Assembly: GCA_963772335.1 (NCBI GenBank)
Contig: CAVYXF010000005.1
Span: forward strand, 1 to 64,000
From: CAVYXF01 sp963772335
GTDB lineage: Bacteria > Pseudomonadota > Alphaproteobacteria > Rhizobiales > Rhodomicrobiaceae
DNA: 64,000 nucleotides
Reading direction: 5' to 3'
Shown one piece after another: positions 36,508 through 44,770 of the stretch (its first letter is position 1; each line of letters begins with the position of its first letter). A program made the translations under genes and the position numbers. The notes beneath the pieces are model-generated. The model was not told where the DNA came from. It saw nothing but the letters and a program-made list of their open reading frames with translations, and made no database searches.

Positions 36508-38094
36508 ATGAAATTTGCTGGTTTAGCCGTCGCCGCAGTATTGGCGTTCGGGCTCGCCGGAGGAGCCGCGGCGCAGGACAAGCCGGTAAAGGGCGGCACG
36601 CTGATCTGGGGCCTGAGCGCCGAAGCCGGCACGCTGGACTGCGGCGGCACCGACACCTTCGCCGTGATCCAGATGGTCGCGCCGTTCTATTCGACGCTGC
36701 TGAAGGTCAACCTCGACAAATACCCGGAGGTCGAGGGCGACCTCGCCAAGTCCTGGACAATCTCAGACGATGGAAAGACTTACACCTTCGAGCTCCATCC
36801 GAATGTGAAGTTCAGCGACGGCTCCCCGCTCACCTCCGAGGACGTCAAGGCGAGCTATGACCGCTACCGCAAGCCGCCGGAGGGCGTGGTCTCGTTCCGC
36901 GAGGCATCCTTCACCGACATCGAGGCGATCGAGACGCCCTCGCCGACGACGGTGGTGTTCAAGCTCAAGGCCGCCAATCCGGCCATGCTTTTGAACCTCG
37001 CCGGGCCCAATGGCTGCATCTACTCGGCGAAAAAGCTCGCAGAAGATCCAAGGTTTCCGATCAATAACGTGCTCGGTTCCGGACCGTTCAAGCTTAAGGA
37101 ATACGTGAAGGGCAGCCATATCGAGGGCGTGCGCAACGAGAACTACTTCCGCGATGGCCTGCCTTATCTCGACGGCCACAAGGCGATCATCTTCACCCAG
37201 GCCGCGGCAATGGTGAATGCGCTGCAAGGCGGCCAGATCATGGGCGAGTTCCGCACAATCACCCCCGCCGACAAGAAGCGCTTAGGGGAGGAGATGGGCG
37301 ACAAGATCAACTTCTATGAGTCCGACTGGAGCACCGGGCTGGTGCTGTCGTTCAACACCAAGAAGAAGCCGTTCGACGACGTCCGCGTGCGCCAGGCGCT
37401 GTCGATGGCGGTCGACCGCTACGCCGCCAGCGCGGGCCTCAGAACCACCAGCGTGCTCCGCTCGGTCGGCGGCCTGATCCGGCCCGGTGCGCCGTTCGCG
37501 GCAAGCCCGGAGGAATTGGCCGAACTGCCCGGCTTTTCCAAGGACGGCAAGGCCGCCAAGGAGAAGGCCAAGCAACTGCTGAAGGAAGCTGGTGTCGAAA
37601 ATCTGAAGTTCGAGCTGTTCAACCGCTCAACGCCCCAGCCCTATACGCCGAGCGGCGTGTTCCTGATCGACCAGTGGCGCCAGATCGGCGTCGAGGTCAC
37701 GCACAAGCAGGTACCGACCGCTGCCTATCGCGAGGGCATCCGCAACGGCAATTACGACGTTGCGCTCGACTTCCTGAACGCCGTGCTGGAGGACCCCTCA
37801 CTCACGCTGACGAAATACCTCTCGGCCGACATCGCCCCCGATAATGGCTCCGGCTTCAACGATCCCGAGGCGGATGCGCTGTTCGAGAAGCAGTCGCGCG
37901 AGACCGATCCCAAGAAGCGCGAGGCCATCGTGCGCGAATTCGAGAAGAAGGTGATCACCGACGGCGCGCAGGTGCCGTTCATCTGGTGGTACCGGACGGT
38001 CGCGCTCTCGAGCCGGGTGCATGGCTGGAAGATGTCGCCGAGCCATCTCTACGGGCAGGACTTCGCCGAGGTGTGGCTCGCGCCCGAGAAATAA
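36508..38094 (+). CDS. ABC transporter substrate-binding protein, family 5 (DppA-like)
   Basis: 528 residues. Signal peptide (MKFAGLAVAAVLAFGLAGGA), then GGTLIWGLSAEAGTLD and the family 5 blocks KYPEVEGDLAKSWTISDDGKT split over residues 70-90, LHPNVKFSDGSPLTSEDVKA and NVLGSGPFKLKEY. AGGGAGG lies 9 bp before the ATG. It is second in the operon. The ligand (peptide, opine, nickel-chelate or other) cannot be told. The stop is 51 bp before the IS target duplication. Confidence 0.95.
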   Translation: MKFAGLAVAAVLAFGLAGGAAAQDKPVKGGTLIWGLSAEAGTLDCGGTDTFAVIQMVAPFYSTLLKVNLDKYPEVEGDLAKSWTISDDGKTYTFELHPNVKFSDGSPLTSEDVKASYDRYRKPPEGVVSFREASFTDIEAIETPSPTTVVFKLKAANPAMLLNLAGPNGCIYSAKKLAEDPRFPINNVLGSGPFKLKEYVKGSHIEGVRNENYFRDGLPYLDGHKAIIFTQAAAMVNALQGGQIMGEFRTITPADKKRLGEEMGDKINFYESDWSTGLVLSFNTKKKPFDDVRVRQALSMAVDRYAASAGLRTTSVLRSVGGLIRPGAPFAASPEELAELPGFSKDGKAAKEKAKQLLKEAGVENLKFELFNRSTPQPYTPSGVFLIDQWRQIGVEVTHKQVPTAAYREGIRNGNYDVALDFLNAVLEDPSLTLTKYLSADIAPDNGSGFNDPEADALFEKQSRETDPKKREAIVREFEKKVITDGAQVPFIWWYRTVALSSRVHGWKMSPSHLYGQDFAEVWLAPEK

Positions 38095-38145
38095 GCAGCG
38101 CTCCGGCGAGGCTGTGACTTCGCCGCATAACGGATCGCCCCCTCT

Positions 38146-38154
38146 CCCGACGGG
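38146..38154. repeat. Left copy of 9-bp target-site duplication
   Basis: CCCGACGGG, identical to 41155-41163, directly abutting the left end of the IS element. IS1595-family elements usually duplicate 8 bp; the extra base may be chance, because the target is itself palindromic. Confidence 0.85.
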
Positions 38155-38181
38155 GGGAGTTATAACCTTGACTGAACATTC
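38155..38181 (+). repeat. Left terminal inverted repeat (27 bp)
   Basis: Reads GGGAGTTATAACCTTGACTG then AACATTC. It is identical to the reverse complement of 41128-41154, after which the two ends diverge at once. Confidence 0.95.
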
Positions 38182-38236
38182 AACGTGTGTTCTTAGTGCC
38201 GATCTCGATGAACGGTATAAATCGGACGGTTCACTT

Positions 38237-39946
38237 ATGGATCTAATCACAAATTCGCTTCTCGCGGAATTCTCAGCCGAATTTGAGATCGAGAACCTAC
38301 CTGAGGATGATAGGTTCGAGAGACTGGCCGCATACATAACAACCAAACGGCACTACGCTGAAACATTTTCGCCAGAGGACATTGTGCTTGGGGGAGATGT
38401 CCAGGGCATCGACGCGATCGGGGCTATTGTAAACGGAGTTCTTGTGACTGATCCAGACGGCCTGGACGAATTGCTGGCGGCTGGTGTCGACTACCTCGAA
38501 GTGACATTTGTTTTCGTGCAAGCCAAGCGAAGCCCTGCGTTTGAGGCTAGCCAGATGGGAAGCTTCGGATTTGCAGTGGAGCAGTTTTTCGCGCCGGACT
38601 CCGTTCTATCAAAGACTACTGCACTCTCGCCAGCTATCGCTGTTATGCGTGGAGTTTACGATAAGAGCAGCAAATTCAAGCGTGGGAATCCCTCGCTAAA
38701 ACTGTACTACGTTACCACCGGTCGGTGGAGCAACGATCCTGTATTGGAAGAAAGGCGACAGCGCGTCACCAGCGATTTAATGAATACCGGCTCATTCAGC
38801 GATGTCGAATTTACGCCGATTGGCGCGCCGGACATTCAGAAACTGTATCAGCAATCGCGCAACGCAATCTCTCGGGAGTTTCAATTCATTAACCGACAGG
38901 ATGTACCAGAAATTCCTGGGGTTAAGGAGGCATTCGTTGGCTTTGTGCCGGCGAAGCAGTTCCTCCCACTCATATGTGACATTGACGGTGAGATCGTCCG
39001 TAGCTTGTTCTACGACAATGTGCGTGACTTTCAGGGCTATGTAGAAGACGGGGCCAACGACGAGATGAAGAAGACGTTGGAGTCAAACGCTCGCAGTCGC
39101 TTCGTGTTAATGAATAATGGCATAACGATTATCACGCGCAACATGACCCATACTGGGGCGCGTTTTCATATTGAGGATTTTCAGATTGTCAATAGTTGTC
39201 AGACCAGCCATGTGCTCTTTGATCAGCGCGCAAATCTTGACGACACAGTACATGTCCCACTTCGTCTGATATGGACGCAGGACGAGGAGGTTATTGAGGA
39301 CATTATTCATGCCACGAACAAGCAGACTGAAATTAAGGCTGATCAGTTCTTCGCTATAACTGAATTCGGAAGGCAGCTCGAAGCCTATTTTAAAAGCATG
39401 CCAGAAGGGCAAAGACTTTTCTATGAAAGGCGCTCTCGTCAATACGATCGACTGCCAATTGAAAAGACAAGAATTGTCGTACAGACGAACGCTGTTCGAG
39501 CCTTCGCCGCGATGTTTCTGCAAGACCCTCACAGCACAATCAGACGCTATAAGTCGCTTTCTGATCGCGTCGGGAAAGATATTTTTGTGGCAGGCCACAG
39601 ACCAGATCCGTATTACACTGCAGCTTATGCAAACTATGGGCTTGAATTCCTTTGGAGGAACTTCAAGCTCGACACTATTTACAAGGTTGCTCGGTTTCAA
39701 ATCCTGTTGGCATTCAGGCTTCTTGCGAACCCCACTCCGCTTCCGCCTTTTAACTCAAATAAAATTAAATCCTATTGCGAACCCATCCGCAAGCAACTCG
39801 CCGACATTCAAAAGGCAGGCGATACCTTCGGGCGCGCTGTAGCAGTCATCGACGAAGTGGCCGGTGAGCATTTCGAGCGCGACAACATCCACACGCTTAC
39901 TTTCACTGAGAAAATCATTCAGAAGTGCAAGGAACTGACAAAGTGA
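38237..39946 (+). CDS. AIPR-family protein (abortive infection / phage resistance), IS passenger
   Basis: 569 residues from the ATG at 38237 (MDLITNSLLAEFSAEF); the frame upstream would run into the inverted repeat. It fits the AIPR (PF10592-type) layout: an N-terminal restriction-endonuclease-like region with DIVLGGDVQGIDAIGAIVNG and FVFVQAKRSPAFEASQMG (candidate D..QxK-like nuclease core, residues about 50-105), LYYVTTGRW, then NNGITII at about 293-299, FQIVNSCQTSHVLF at about 315-328, ATNKQTEIKADQF and YERRSRQYDRLPIEKTRIV. Length is normal and the frame intact. The family is linked to phage exclusion; the mechanism is not established. AT-richer codons than the flanks show foreign origin. 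Confidence 0.88.
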   Translation: MDLITNSLLAEFSAEFEIENLPEDDRFERLAAYITTKRHYAETFSPEDIVLGGDVQGIDAIGAIVNGVLVTDPDGLDELLAAGVDYLEVTFVFVQAKRSPAFEASQMGSFGFAVEQFFAPDSVLSKTTALSPAIAVMRGVYDKSSKFKRGNPSLKLYYVTTGRWSNDPVLEERRQRVTSDLMNTGSFSDVEFTPIGAPDIQKLYQQSRNAISREFQFINRQDVPEIPGVKEAFVGFVPAKQFLPLICDIDGEIVRSLFYDNVRDFQGYVEDGANDEMKKTLESNARSRFVLMNNGITIITRNMTHTGARFHIEDFQIVNSCQTSHVLFDQRANLDDTVHVPLRLIWTQDEEVIEDIIHATNKQTEIKADQFFAITEFGRQLEAYFKSMPEGQRLFYERRSRQYDRLPIEKTRIVVQTNAVRAFAAMFLQDPHSTIRRYKSLSDRVGKDIFVAGHRPDPYYTAAYANYGLEFLWRNFKLDTIYKVARFQILLAFRLLANPTPLPPFNSNKIKSYCEPIRKQLADIQKAGDTFGRAVAVIDEVAGEHFERDNIHTLTFTEKIIQKCKELTK

Positions 39947-40128
39947 GCGGCAAGAGCAAAGATGAGGACTACAACGAAGCTGAGACGGCGCGCCGCCGTG
40001 ACGAGGTAGTTCGCCGAATGGCGAATACCCCGCCTCAACCGAAATCTAAAGCTCGTCCTCAAAAAAAGGAAAGACGAGCTGATCCGGATCGCGCGGCTCC
40101 AAAGGGCCGCGACCGGGGAAAACCCTAG
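39943..40128 (+). CDS. Small basic protein overlapping the AIPR gene
   Basis: 61 residues from a GTG that overlaps the AIPR stop (GTGA), so the two are translationally coupled. The N-terminal half is charged and helical (SGKSKDEDYNEAETARRRDE), followed by RRMANTPPQPKSKAR and a very basic disordered tail. The RRM-x-x-TPP-x-P segment recalls a class of short alphaproteobacterial proteins sometimes seen beside toxin genes, from memory only. It could be an antitoxin, immunity or nucleic-acid-binding partner; that is inference. Confidence 0.6.
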   Translation: MSGKSKDEDYNEAETARRRDEVVRRMANTPPQPKSKARPQKKERRADPDRAAPKGRDRGKP

Positions 40129-40152
40129 TGGACAGTTTTGGAACCGGAGCGG

Positions 40153-41091
40153 TCAGGTTGTTGATAGGTCAGCCGCTTGCCGACAACGCCAGCAACGGCT
40201 TTCTGTGGCGCGCTCCGCGTCAGTGACATTCAGCGCGGTGCGCTCGTTGTACCTGAAATCGAACTCGCCAAGATAGCGCTTGAGGTGCTTGCCGCTCACG
40301 TGGTGGTAAGTCCCCATGATGCCGCGCTTGAGGATGCTGAAATAGCCTTCGACGGTGTTGGTGTGCGCTTCGCCGCGAACATACTCACCAATGCCGTGAT
40401 TGACCGCCTCGTGGCTGGCGAACATCGGCGCAACCAGACGGTACTGGCCTTCGCCGTCCGTCATCAGCTTGGTCTTTGCGGCGTCTTTGAGCTGCGCGTC
40501 CAGGATCGGACGGAGCGTCTTAGCAGTAACGCGGGGGATGTGGTGCGAGCGGACCTTGCCCTCCCGCTCAACCAGCGAAAAGACGACTTCCTTGCCTACG
40601 CTGCCGATGTTGTCGGCGTTGCGCTTGCTCTTGTGCTTGTTCCGCTCTTTTCCGCCGACGTAGGTCTCGTCAGCCTCAATCGTCTTGCCATCGCCGCCAA
40701 CAGGAGCCGGGTTCAGCTCGCGCATAGCTTCACGGATGCGGTGCGCCATGAACCAAGCCGTCTTGTAGGGCAGGCCCATCATGCGATGAAGCTGATGCGC
40801 GCTCATGCCCTTCTTGCTGGCACACATGAGGTGCGTCGCCAAAAGCCACTTTGTCAGGGGGATGTGCGAGCGCTCGTAAATCGTGCCCACCGCCGCCGTG
40901 AACTTCTTCCGGCAGTCTTTGCAATGATACCAGCCCGGCCCCATCGATTTGCCGCCAAGCACCGCTACCCGGTCAAACGAGCCACAGAACGGGCAATACA
41001 GGCCATTCGGCCAGCGTATTGCCTCGAAGTGGGCGCGCGCCTTCTCCAGGTCGGTAAAAATCGGGTTGGTCAGATCAACGGTTGCAGGCAT
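40153..41091 (-). CDS. IS1595-family (ISXO2-like) transposase
   Basis: 312 residues, intact. An N-terminal zinc ribbon (YCPFCGS ... YHCKDCRKKF, residues about 32-63) and helix-turn-helix (SAHQLHRMMGLPYKTAWFMAHR) precede a DDE-like core with IEADETYVGGKERNKH, LMTDGEGQY and the H/N...E motif HTNTVEGYFSILKRGIMG. The ATG at 41091 has AGGAGAA upstream. It faces the passenger genes, with 24 bp between the two 3' ends, and should be able to mobilise the element. Confidence 0.93.
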   Translation of the reverse strand: MPATVDLTNPIFTDLEKARAHFEAIRWPNGLYCPFCGSFDRVAVLGGKSMGPGWYHCKDCRKKFTAAVGTIYERSHIPLTKWLLATHLMCASKKGMSAHQLHRMMGLPYKTAWFMAHRIREAMRELNPAPVGGDGKTIEADETYVGGKERNKHKSKRNADNIGSVGKEVVFSLVEREGKVRSHHIPRVTAKTLRPILDAQLKDAAKTKLMTDGEGQYRLVAPMFASHEAVNHGIGEYVRGEAHTNTVEGYFSILKRGIMGTYHHVSGKHLKRYLGEFDFRYNERTALNVTDAERATESRCWRCRQAADLSTT

Positions 41092-41127
41092 CGCTTTTCT
41101 CCTATGCCTCTGACCCTATAGGAGAAA

Positions 41128-41154
41128 GAATGTTCAGTCAAGGTTATAACTCCC
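41128..41154 (-). repeat. Right terminal inverted repeat (27 bp)
   Basis: Exact inverted match of 38155-38181. Confidence 0.95.
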
Positions 41155-41163
41155 CCCGACGGG
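41155..41163. repeat. Right copy of 9-bp target-site duplication
   Basis: CCCGACGGG, followed by AGAGGGTGGGG, the other half of the interrupted palindrome. The 176 bp from here to the permease start contain a second palindromic stretch (GGCGAACGCTTATCGTTCGCC). Confidence 0.85.
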
Positions 41164-41339
41164 AGAGGGTGGGGGTGAGGGGTTACGGACTTTCGATAGG
41201 GTATAGCCCCTCACCCTGTCCCGAAGGCGAACGCTTATCGTTCGCCTTAAAGGCTCACGACCGGAGAGGGGACCGGATGCTCGGACCGCGCCTAGCCATG
41301 AATATGGTCGTGGGGCACCAATGAAGAGACGAAGCGTAC

Positions 41340-42299
41340 ATGGCCGGATATATCGTTAAGCGCATCCTCTACATGATCCCCACTCTGATCGGGGTGGCCT
41401 TCCTTGTATTCTTGATGCTGCGCGTGGTGCCCGGCGACATCGTCGAGCTGAAACTGCGCGGCGACGGCGCGGCCGTCTCGCAGGAAACCATCGAGGCCGA
41501 GCGCACCCGCCTTGGCCTCAACAAGCCGCTCTATGAGCAGCTCGGCGACTGGATGGTGGGTCTGGTCACCTTCGACTTCGGCAAGTCGATGTGGACCGAG
41601 GCGCCGGTGTCCGAGGAGATCGGCTCGCGGCTGGGGCTGACCATGCAGGTAGCGATCATGGCGACCATCCTCGCCGTCATCCTCGCGCTGCCGCTCGGCA
41701 TCATTTCGGCGCTCTACAAGGACACCTGGATCGACCACCTGATCCGCATCGTCACCATCGGCGGGCTCGCCATGCCCTCCTTCTGGGTAGGCATGCTGGT
41801 GATCGTCGGGCTGCTCTATTTCTTCAACTGGCTGCCGCCGCTGACCTACACGCCGATCTGGGTCGATCCGCTGGCAAACCTGTCCCAGCTGATCTGGCCG
41901 GCGCTCGCCATCGCCTACCGCTATTCGGCGGTGCTGACGCGCATGGTGCGCTCCTCGATCATCGAGGTCATGCTCGAGGACTACATCCGCACGGCGCGCG
42001 CCAAGGGCGTGGCCGAGCGTCTGGTCATCGCCCGCCATGCGCTGAGCAATGCGCTGCTGCCCACGATCACGGTGCTGGGGCTGGAATTCGCCTTCCTCAT
42101 CGGGGGTCTCGTCGTAACCGAACAGGTGTTCAACCTGAACGGCATCGGCCGGCTGTTCGTCCAGGCGGTGATCCGCAATGATTTCACCCTGGCCCAGGGG
42201 ATCGTGATGCTGATCGCGACGATCTTCATCGTCACAAATCTGATCGTCGATCTGCTCTATGCCTATCTCGACCCGCGCATCCGCTATGGAGGCCGCTGA
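41340..42299 (+). CDS. ABC transporter permease (DppB-like)
   Basis: 319 residues, six membrane helices, starting MAGYIVKRILYMIPTLIGVAF split as usual for DppB. The EAA loop is RYSAVLTRMVRSSIIEVMLED followed by YIRTARAKGVAERLVIARHAL. It belongs with the fused ATPase and binding protein upstream but is cut off from them by the 3-kb IS element. It shares 1 bp with the next gene (TGATG). Confidence 0.94.
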   Translation: MAGYIVKRILYMIPTLIGVAFLVFLMLRVVPGDIVELKLRGDGAAVSQETIEAERTRLGLNKPLYEQLGDWMVGLVTFDFGKSMWTEAPVSEEIGSRLGLTMQVAIMATILAVILALPLGIISALYKDTWIDHLIRIVTIGGLAMPSFWVGMLVIVGLLYFFNWLPPLTYTPIWVDPLANLSQLIWPALAIAYRYSAVLTRMVRSSIIEVMLEDYIRTARAKGVAERLVIARHALSNALLPTITVLGLEFAFLIGGLVVTEQVFNLNGIGRLFVQAVIRNDFTLAQGIVMLIATIFIVTNLIVDLLYAYLDPRIRYGGR

Positions 42300-43195
42300 T
42301 GGCCACCCTCGACACCGCCGTCCCTGTCGCCAGCGCCCCGCGCCGTCCGTGGGTCATCACCGACTTCGCCGGATCGCAGCCGATCGCGGCGATCTCCTTC
42401 CTGTTCATCCTCGCGCTCGCCTTCGCCAGCATCTTCGCGGACTATGTCGCGCCCTACGACCCGCTCGCCCTCGACTTCGAGAATATCCTTACGGCGCCGA
42501 GCGCCGCGCACTGGTTCGGCACGGACAATTTCGGCCGCGACATCTTCAGCCGCGTGATCTATGGCGCGCGGACGGCGCTCGTGATCGGCCTGACGGCATC
42601 GTTCTTCGGCAGCATCACGGGGGGCGTGATCGGCGTTGTGTCGGGCTATTTCTCCGGGCGCTTCGACTTTTTCGTGCAGCGCTTCATCGACATCCTGCTG
42701 TCGTTCCCGATCATCGTGCTGGCGGTGGTCGTCGTCGCCATGCTCGGCCGCAACATCGTGATCGGCATCGACGTGAACCTCATCGTCGCAATCGCCATCC
42801 CGATCATCCCCAAAGTGGCGCGGGTGGTGCGCTCCTCGGCGCTGTCAGTGCGTGAGCTGCCGTATATCGATGCAGCGCGTGCCGCCGGATACAGTAACGC
42901 GCGGATTATTTTCAGGCACATGGTGCCGAACGTCTTTGCGCCGTTCATCATCATGTTCGCTGCATTTGTCGCACAGGCAATTCTTCTTGAAGCGTCGCTG
43001 TCTTTTCTTGGTCTGGGCGTCACCGAACCAACCCCAGCCTGGGGCCTAATGCTATCAGGCAACGCAGCAGACTTTTATCGTGAGGCGCCCTGGATGATCA
43101 TTTTCCCTGGCCTTGCCATCTCCGTAACGGTCTTTGCCTTCAATCTGCTCGGCGACGGGCTCCGCGACTATCTCGATCCGAAATTTAAACTCTGA
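42299..43195 (+). CDS. ABC transporter permease (DppC-like)
   Basis: 298 residues. The N-terminal extension and first helix are followed by GTDNFGRDIFSRVIYGARTAL, the typical DppC entry to the permease domain, and the EAA loop ELPYIDAARAAGYSNARIIF. The C-terminal GDGLRDYLDPKFKL is the family ending. Last gene of the operon. Confidence 0.95.
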   Translation: MATLDTAVPVASAPRRPWVITDFAGSQPIAAISFLFILALAFASIFADYVAPYDPLALDFENILTAPSAAHWFGTDNFGRDIFSRVIYGARTALVIGLTASFFGSITGGVIGVVSGYFSGRFDFFVQRFIDILLSFPIIVLAVVVVAMLGRNIVIGIDVNLIVAIAIPIIPKVARVVRSSALSVRELPYIDAARAAGYSNARIIFRHMVPNVFAPFIIMFAAFVAQAILLEASLSFLGLGVTEPTPAWGLMLSGNAADFYREAPWMIIFPGLAISVTVFAFNLLGDGLRDYLDPKFKL

Positions 43196-43348
43196 TTTGC
43201 GTGCTGGAGTGGGGACCCAGGACATGCTTTGGGGTGTTGTCGTTACACAGAGTAATAGTGCGGCTCGGCAAAATAATCGTTACGCGGCTGAGGCAGTATA
43301 AGTATGTCCAGATGGGGAGGCGCGGCCTTGGGCGATATAGGAAACGAC

Positions 43349-43939
43349 ATGACCGAACATGAGCCGTCATATCGTCACGCGCGTAGGGAGGATGCCACTG
43401 CACTCGCGGAACTCGCCAATCACGCCGGGGAAGGAATGCCGCTGCGACTCTGGGAAAACATGCGCGGCCATGGCGAGACGGCCTGGGATGTCGGCCGTCG
43501 CCGGGCTGAGCGCGAGGAGGGCAGCTTTTCCTATCGCAACGCCGTCATCGCCGAAAAGAATGGAGAGATTGCAGCGGCGCTGATCGGCTACGCGCAGCCC
43601 GCCGAGCCCGAGCTTGTCGACTACGAAGCCGTGCCACCGGCATTTATTCCCTTGCAGGAGCTGGAAAATCTGGCGCCCAATACTTGGTACGTGAATGTGC
43701 TGGCTGTCTTCCCCCGACATCGCCGACGCGGCATCGGCGCAAGACTGATGGCAATCGCAGAGGAGACAGCCCTGCGCGAAGGCAAACCGGGCCTGAGCGT
43801 GATCGTGTCCGACGCCAATACCGGCGCCAAACAACTGTATCTCGCCTGCGGTTACCGGCAGACCGCGACCCGGCCAATGGTGAAGGATGGCTGGGACAGC
43901 GAGGGCGAGCACTGGATCCTGCTCACTAAGGCGCTTTAG
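43349..43939 (+). CDS. GNAT family N-acetyltransferase
   Basis: 196 residues. Acetyl-CoA binding motif A is VLAVFPRHRRRGIGARLMAIAEE, followed by the motif B region (DANTGAKQLYLACGYRQTA). I prefer the ATG at 43349 with AGGA upstream to the one at 43304. Substrate unknown. Confidence 0.85.
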   Translation: MTEHEPSYRHARREDATALAELANHAGEGMPLRLWENMRGHGETAWDVGRRRAEREEGSFSYRNAVIAEKNGEIAAALIGYAQPAEPELVDYEAVPPAFIPLQELENLAPNTWYVNVLAVFPRHRRRGIGARLMAIAEETALREGKPGLSVIVSDANTGAKQLYLACGYRQTATRPMVKDGWDSEGEHWILLTKAL

Positions 43940-44060
43940 ATTGCCCGCCAGGCGCACAACATACGAGGAATGCACCGCCCACCCTTGACAGTGAGGGCGG
44001 AAGCAGCCCAATGAAGGGCAGCTTTTCGCGCGCGCAAAAAATGACACTTATTGGCGGACC

Positions 44061-44624
44061 ATGAAGATCAACGGAAACGAAATCCGTCCTGGCAATGTCG
44101 TCGAGCACCAGGGCAGCCTATGGGTTGCGGTTAAGACCCAGGCTGTGAAGCCGGGCAAAGGCCCGGCCTACAATCAGGTCGAGCTGAAGAATCTCCTCCA
44201 CGGCGGCAAGCTCAACGAGCGCTTCCGCGCCTCGGAGACGGTCGAGCGAGTGCGCCTGGAGCAAAAAGACTATCAGTTCCTCTACACCCAGGATGACATG
44301 CTGGTGTTCATGAATTCGGACACTTATGAGCAGCTTGAAATCCCGACGGAATTCGTTGGCGAGCGCGCAGCCTTTCTTCAGGACGGGATGATCGTCACCG
44401 TGGAGAGCTATGAGGGCAAGCCGCTCGGCGTCTCACTGCCCGATCAGGTGACGCTTGCCATCGCCGAAGCCGATCCGGTGGTGAAGGGCCAGACGGCGGC
44501 GTCGTCCTATAAGCCAGCCGTGCTGGAGAACGGTGTGCGCATCATGGTGCCGCCTTTCATAACCGCCGGTGAAAAGGTCATTGTCGACACCAACGAGCTG
44601 ACCTATGTCCGCCGGGCGGACTGA
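44061..44624 (+). CDS. efp: Translation elongation factor P
   Basis: 187 residues with three beta-barrel domains. The tip loop VKPGKGPAYNQVEL puts Lys33 at the site modified in other bacteria. The family motifs VTLAIAEADPVVKGQTA and GVRIMVPPFITAGEKVIVDT are present. It relieves ribosome stalling at polyproline. The modification type is not shown by the sequence. Confidence 0.97.
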   Translation: MKINGNEIRPGNVVEHQGSLWVAVKTQAVKPGKGPAYNQVELKNLLHGGKLNERFRASETVERVRLEQKDYQFLYTQDDMLVFMNSDTYEQLEIPTEFVGERAAFLQDGMIVTVESYEGKPLGVSLPDQVTLAIAEADPVVKGQTAASSYKPAVLENGVRIMVPPFITAGEKVIVDTNELTYVRRAD

Positions 44625-44770
44625 CACGTCCTCCATTGCGCTCAAGCACGCCAGACCAGCACAATCGGCATTCCTGGAGCAGGGATCCATCACTTCGCGG
44701 CAGTTTCGGCGTTGACTGGATCTCTGCTCCAGCGGGATTGCTATAGAATTCGTTACTGGAGTTGCCGCCC

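Larger units (their letters stand above)
38155..41154. mobile_element. IS1595-family transposable element carrying an AIPR gene, 3,000 bp
   Basis: Bounded by perfect 27-bp inverted repeats starting GGGAGTTATAACC and flanked by CCCGACGGG direct repeats. Contents: AIPR gene (plus), small overlapping ORF (plus) and IS1595-type transposase (minus, convergent). Removing the element and one repeat restores the palindrome CCCTCTCCCG-A-CGGGAGAGGG. The passenger region is visibly AT-richer than the chromosome, the transposase closer to it. IS1595 members with passenger genes are known; an AIPR passenger is, to my knowledge, not a standard one. Confidence 0.93.

Noticed and set aside
38021..38236. N-terminal extension of the AIPR gene back to 38021
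   Set aside because: It would overlap the 3' end of the binding-protein gene and translate across the IS end; homologous AIPR proteins start like MDLITNSLLAEF.
40177..41121. 314-codon plus-strand frame
   Set aside because: Antisense shadow of the IS1595 transposase, whose zinc ribbon and DDE motifs are on the minus strand.
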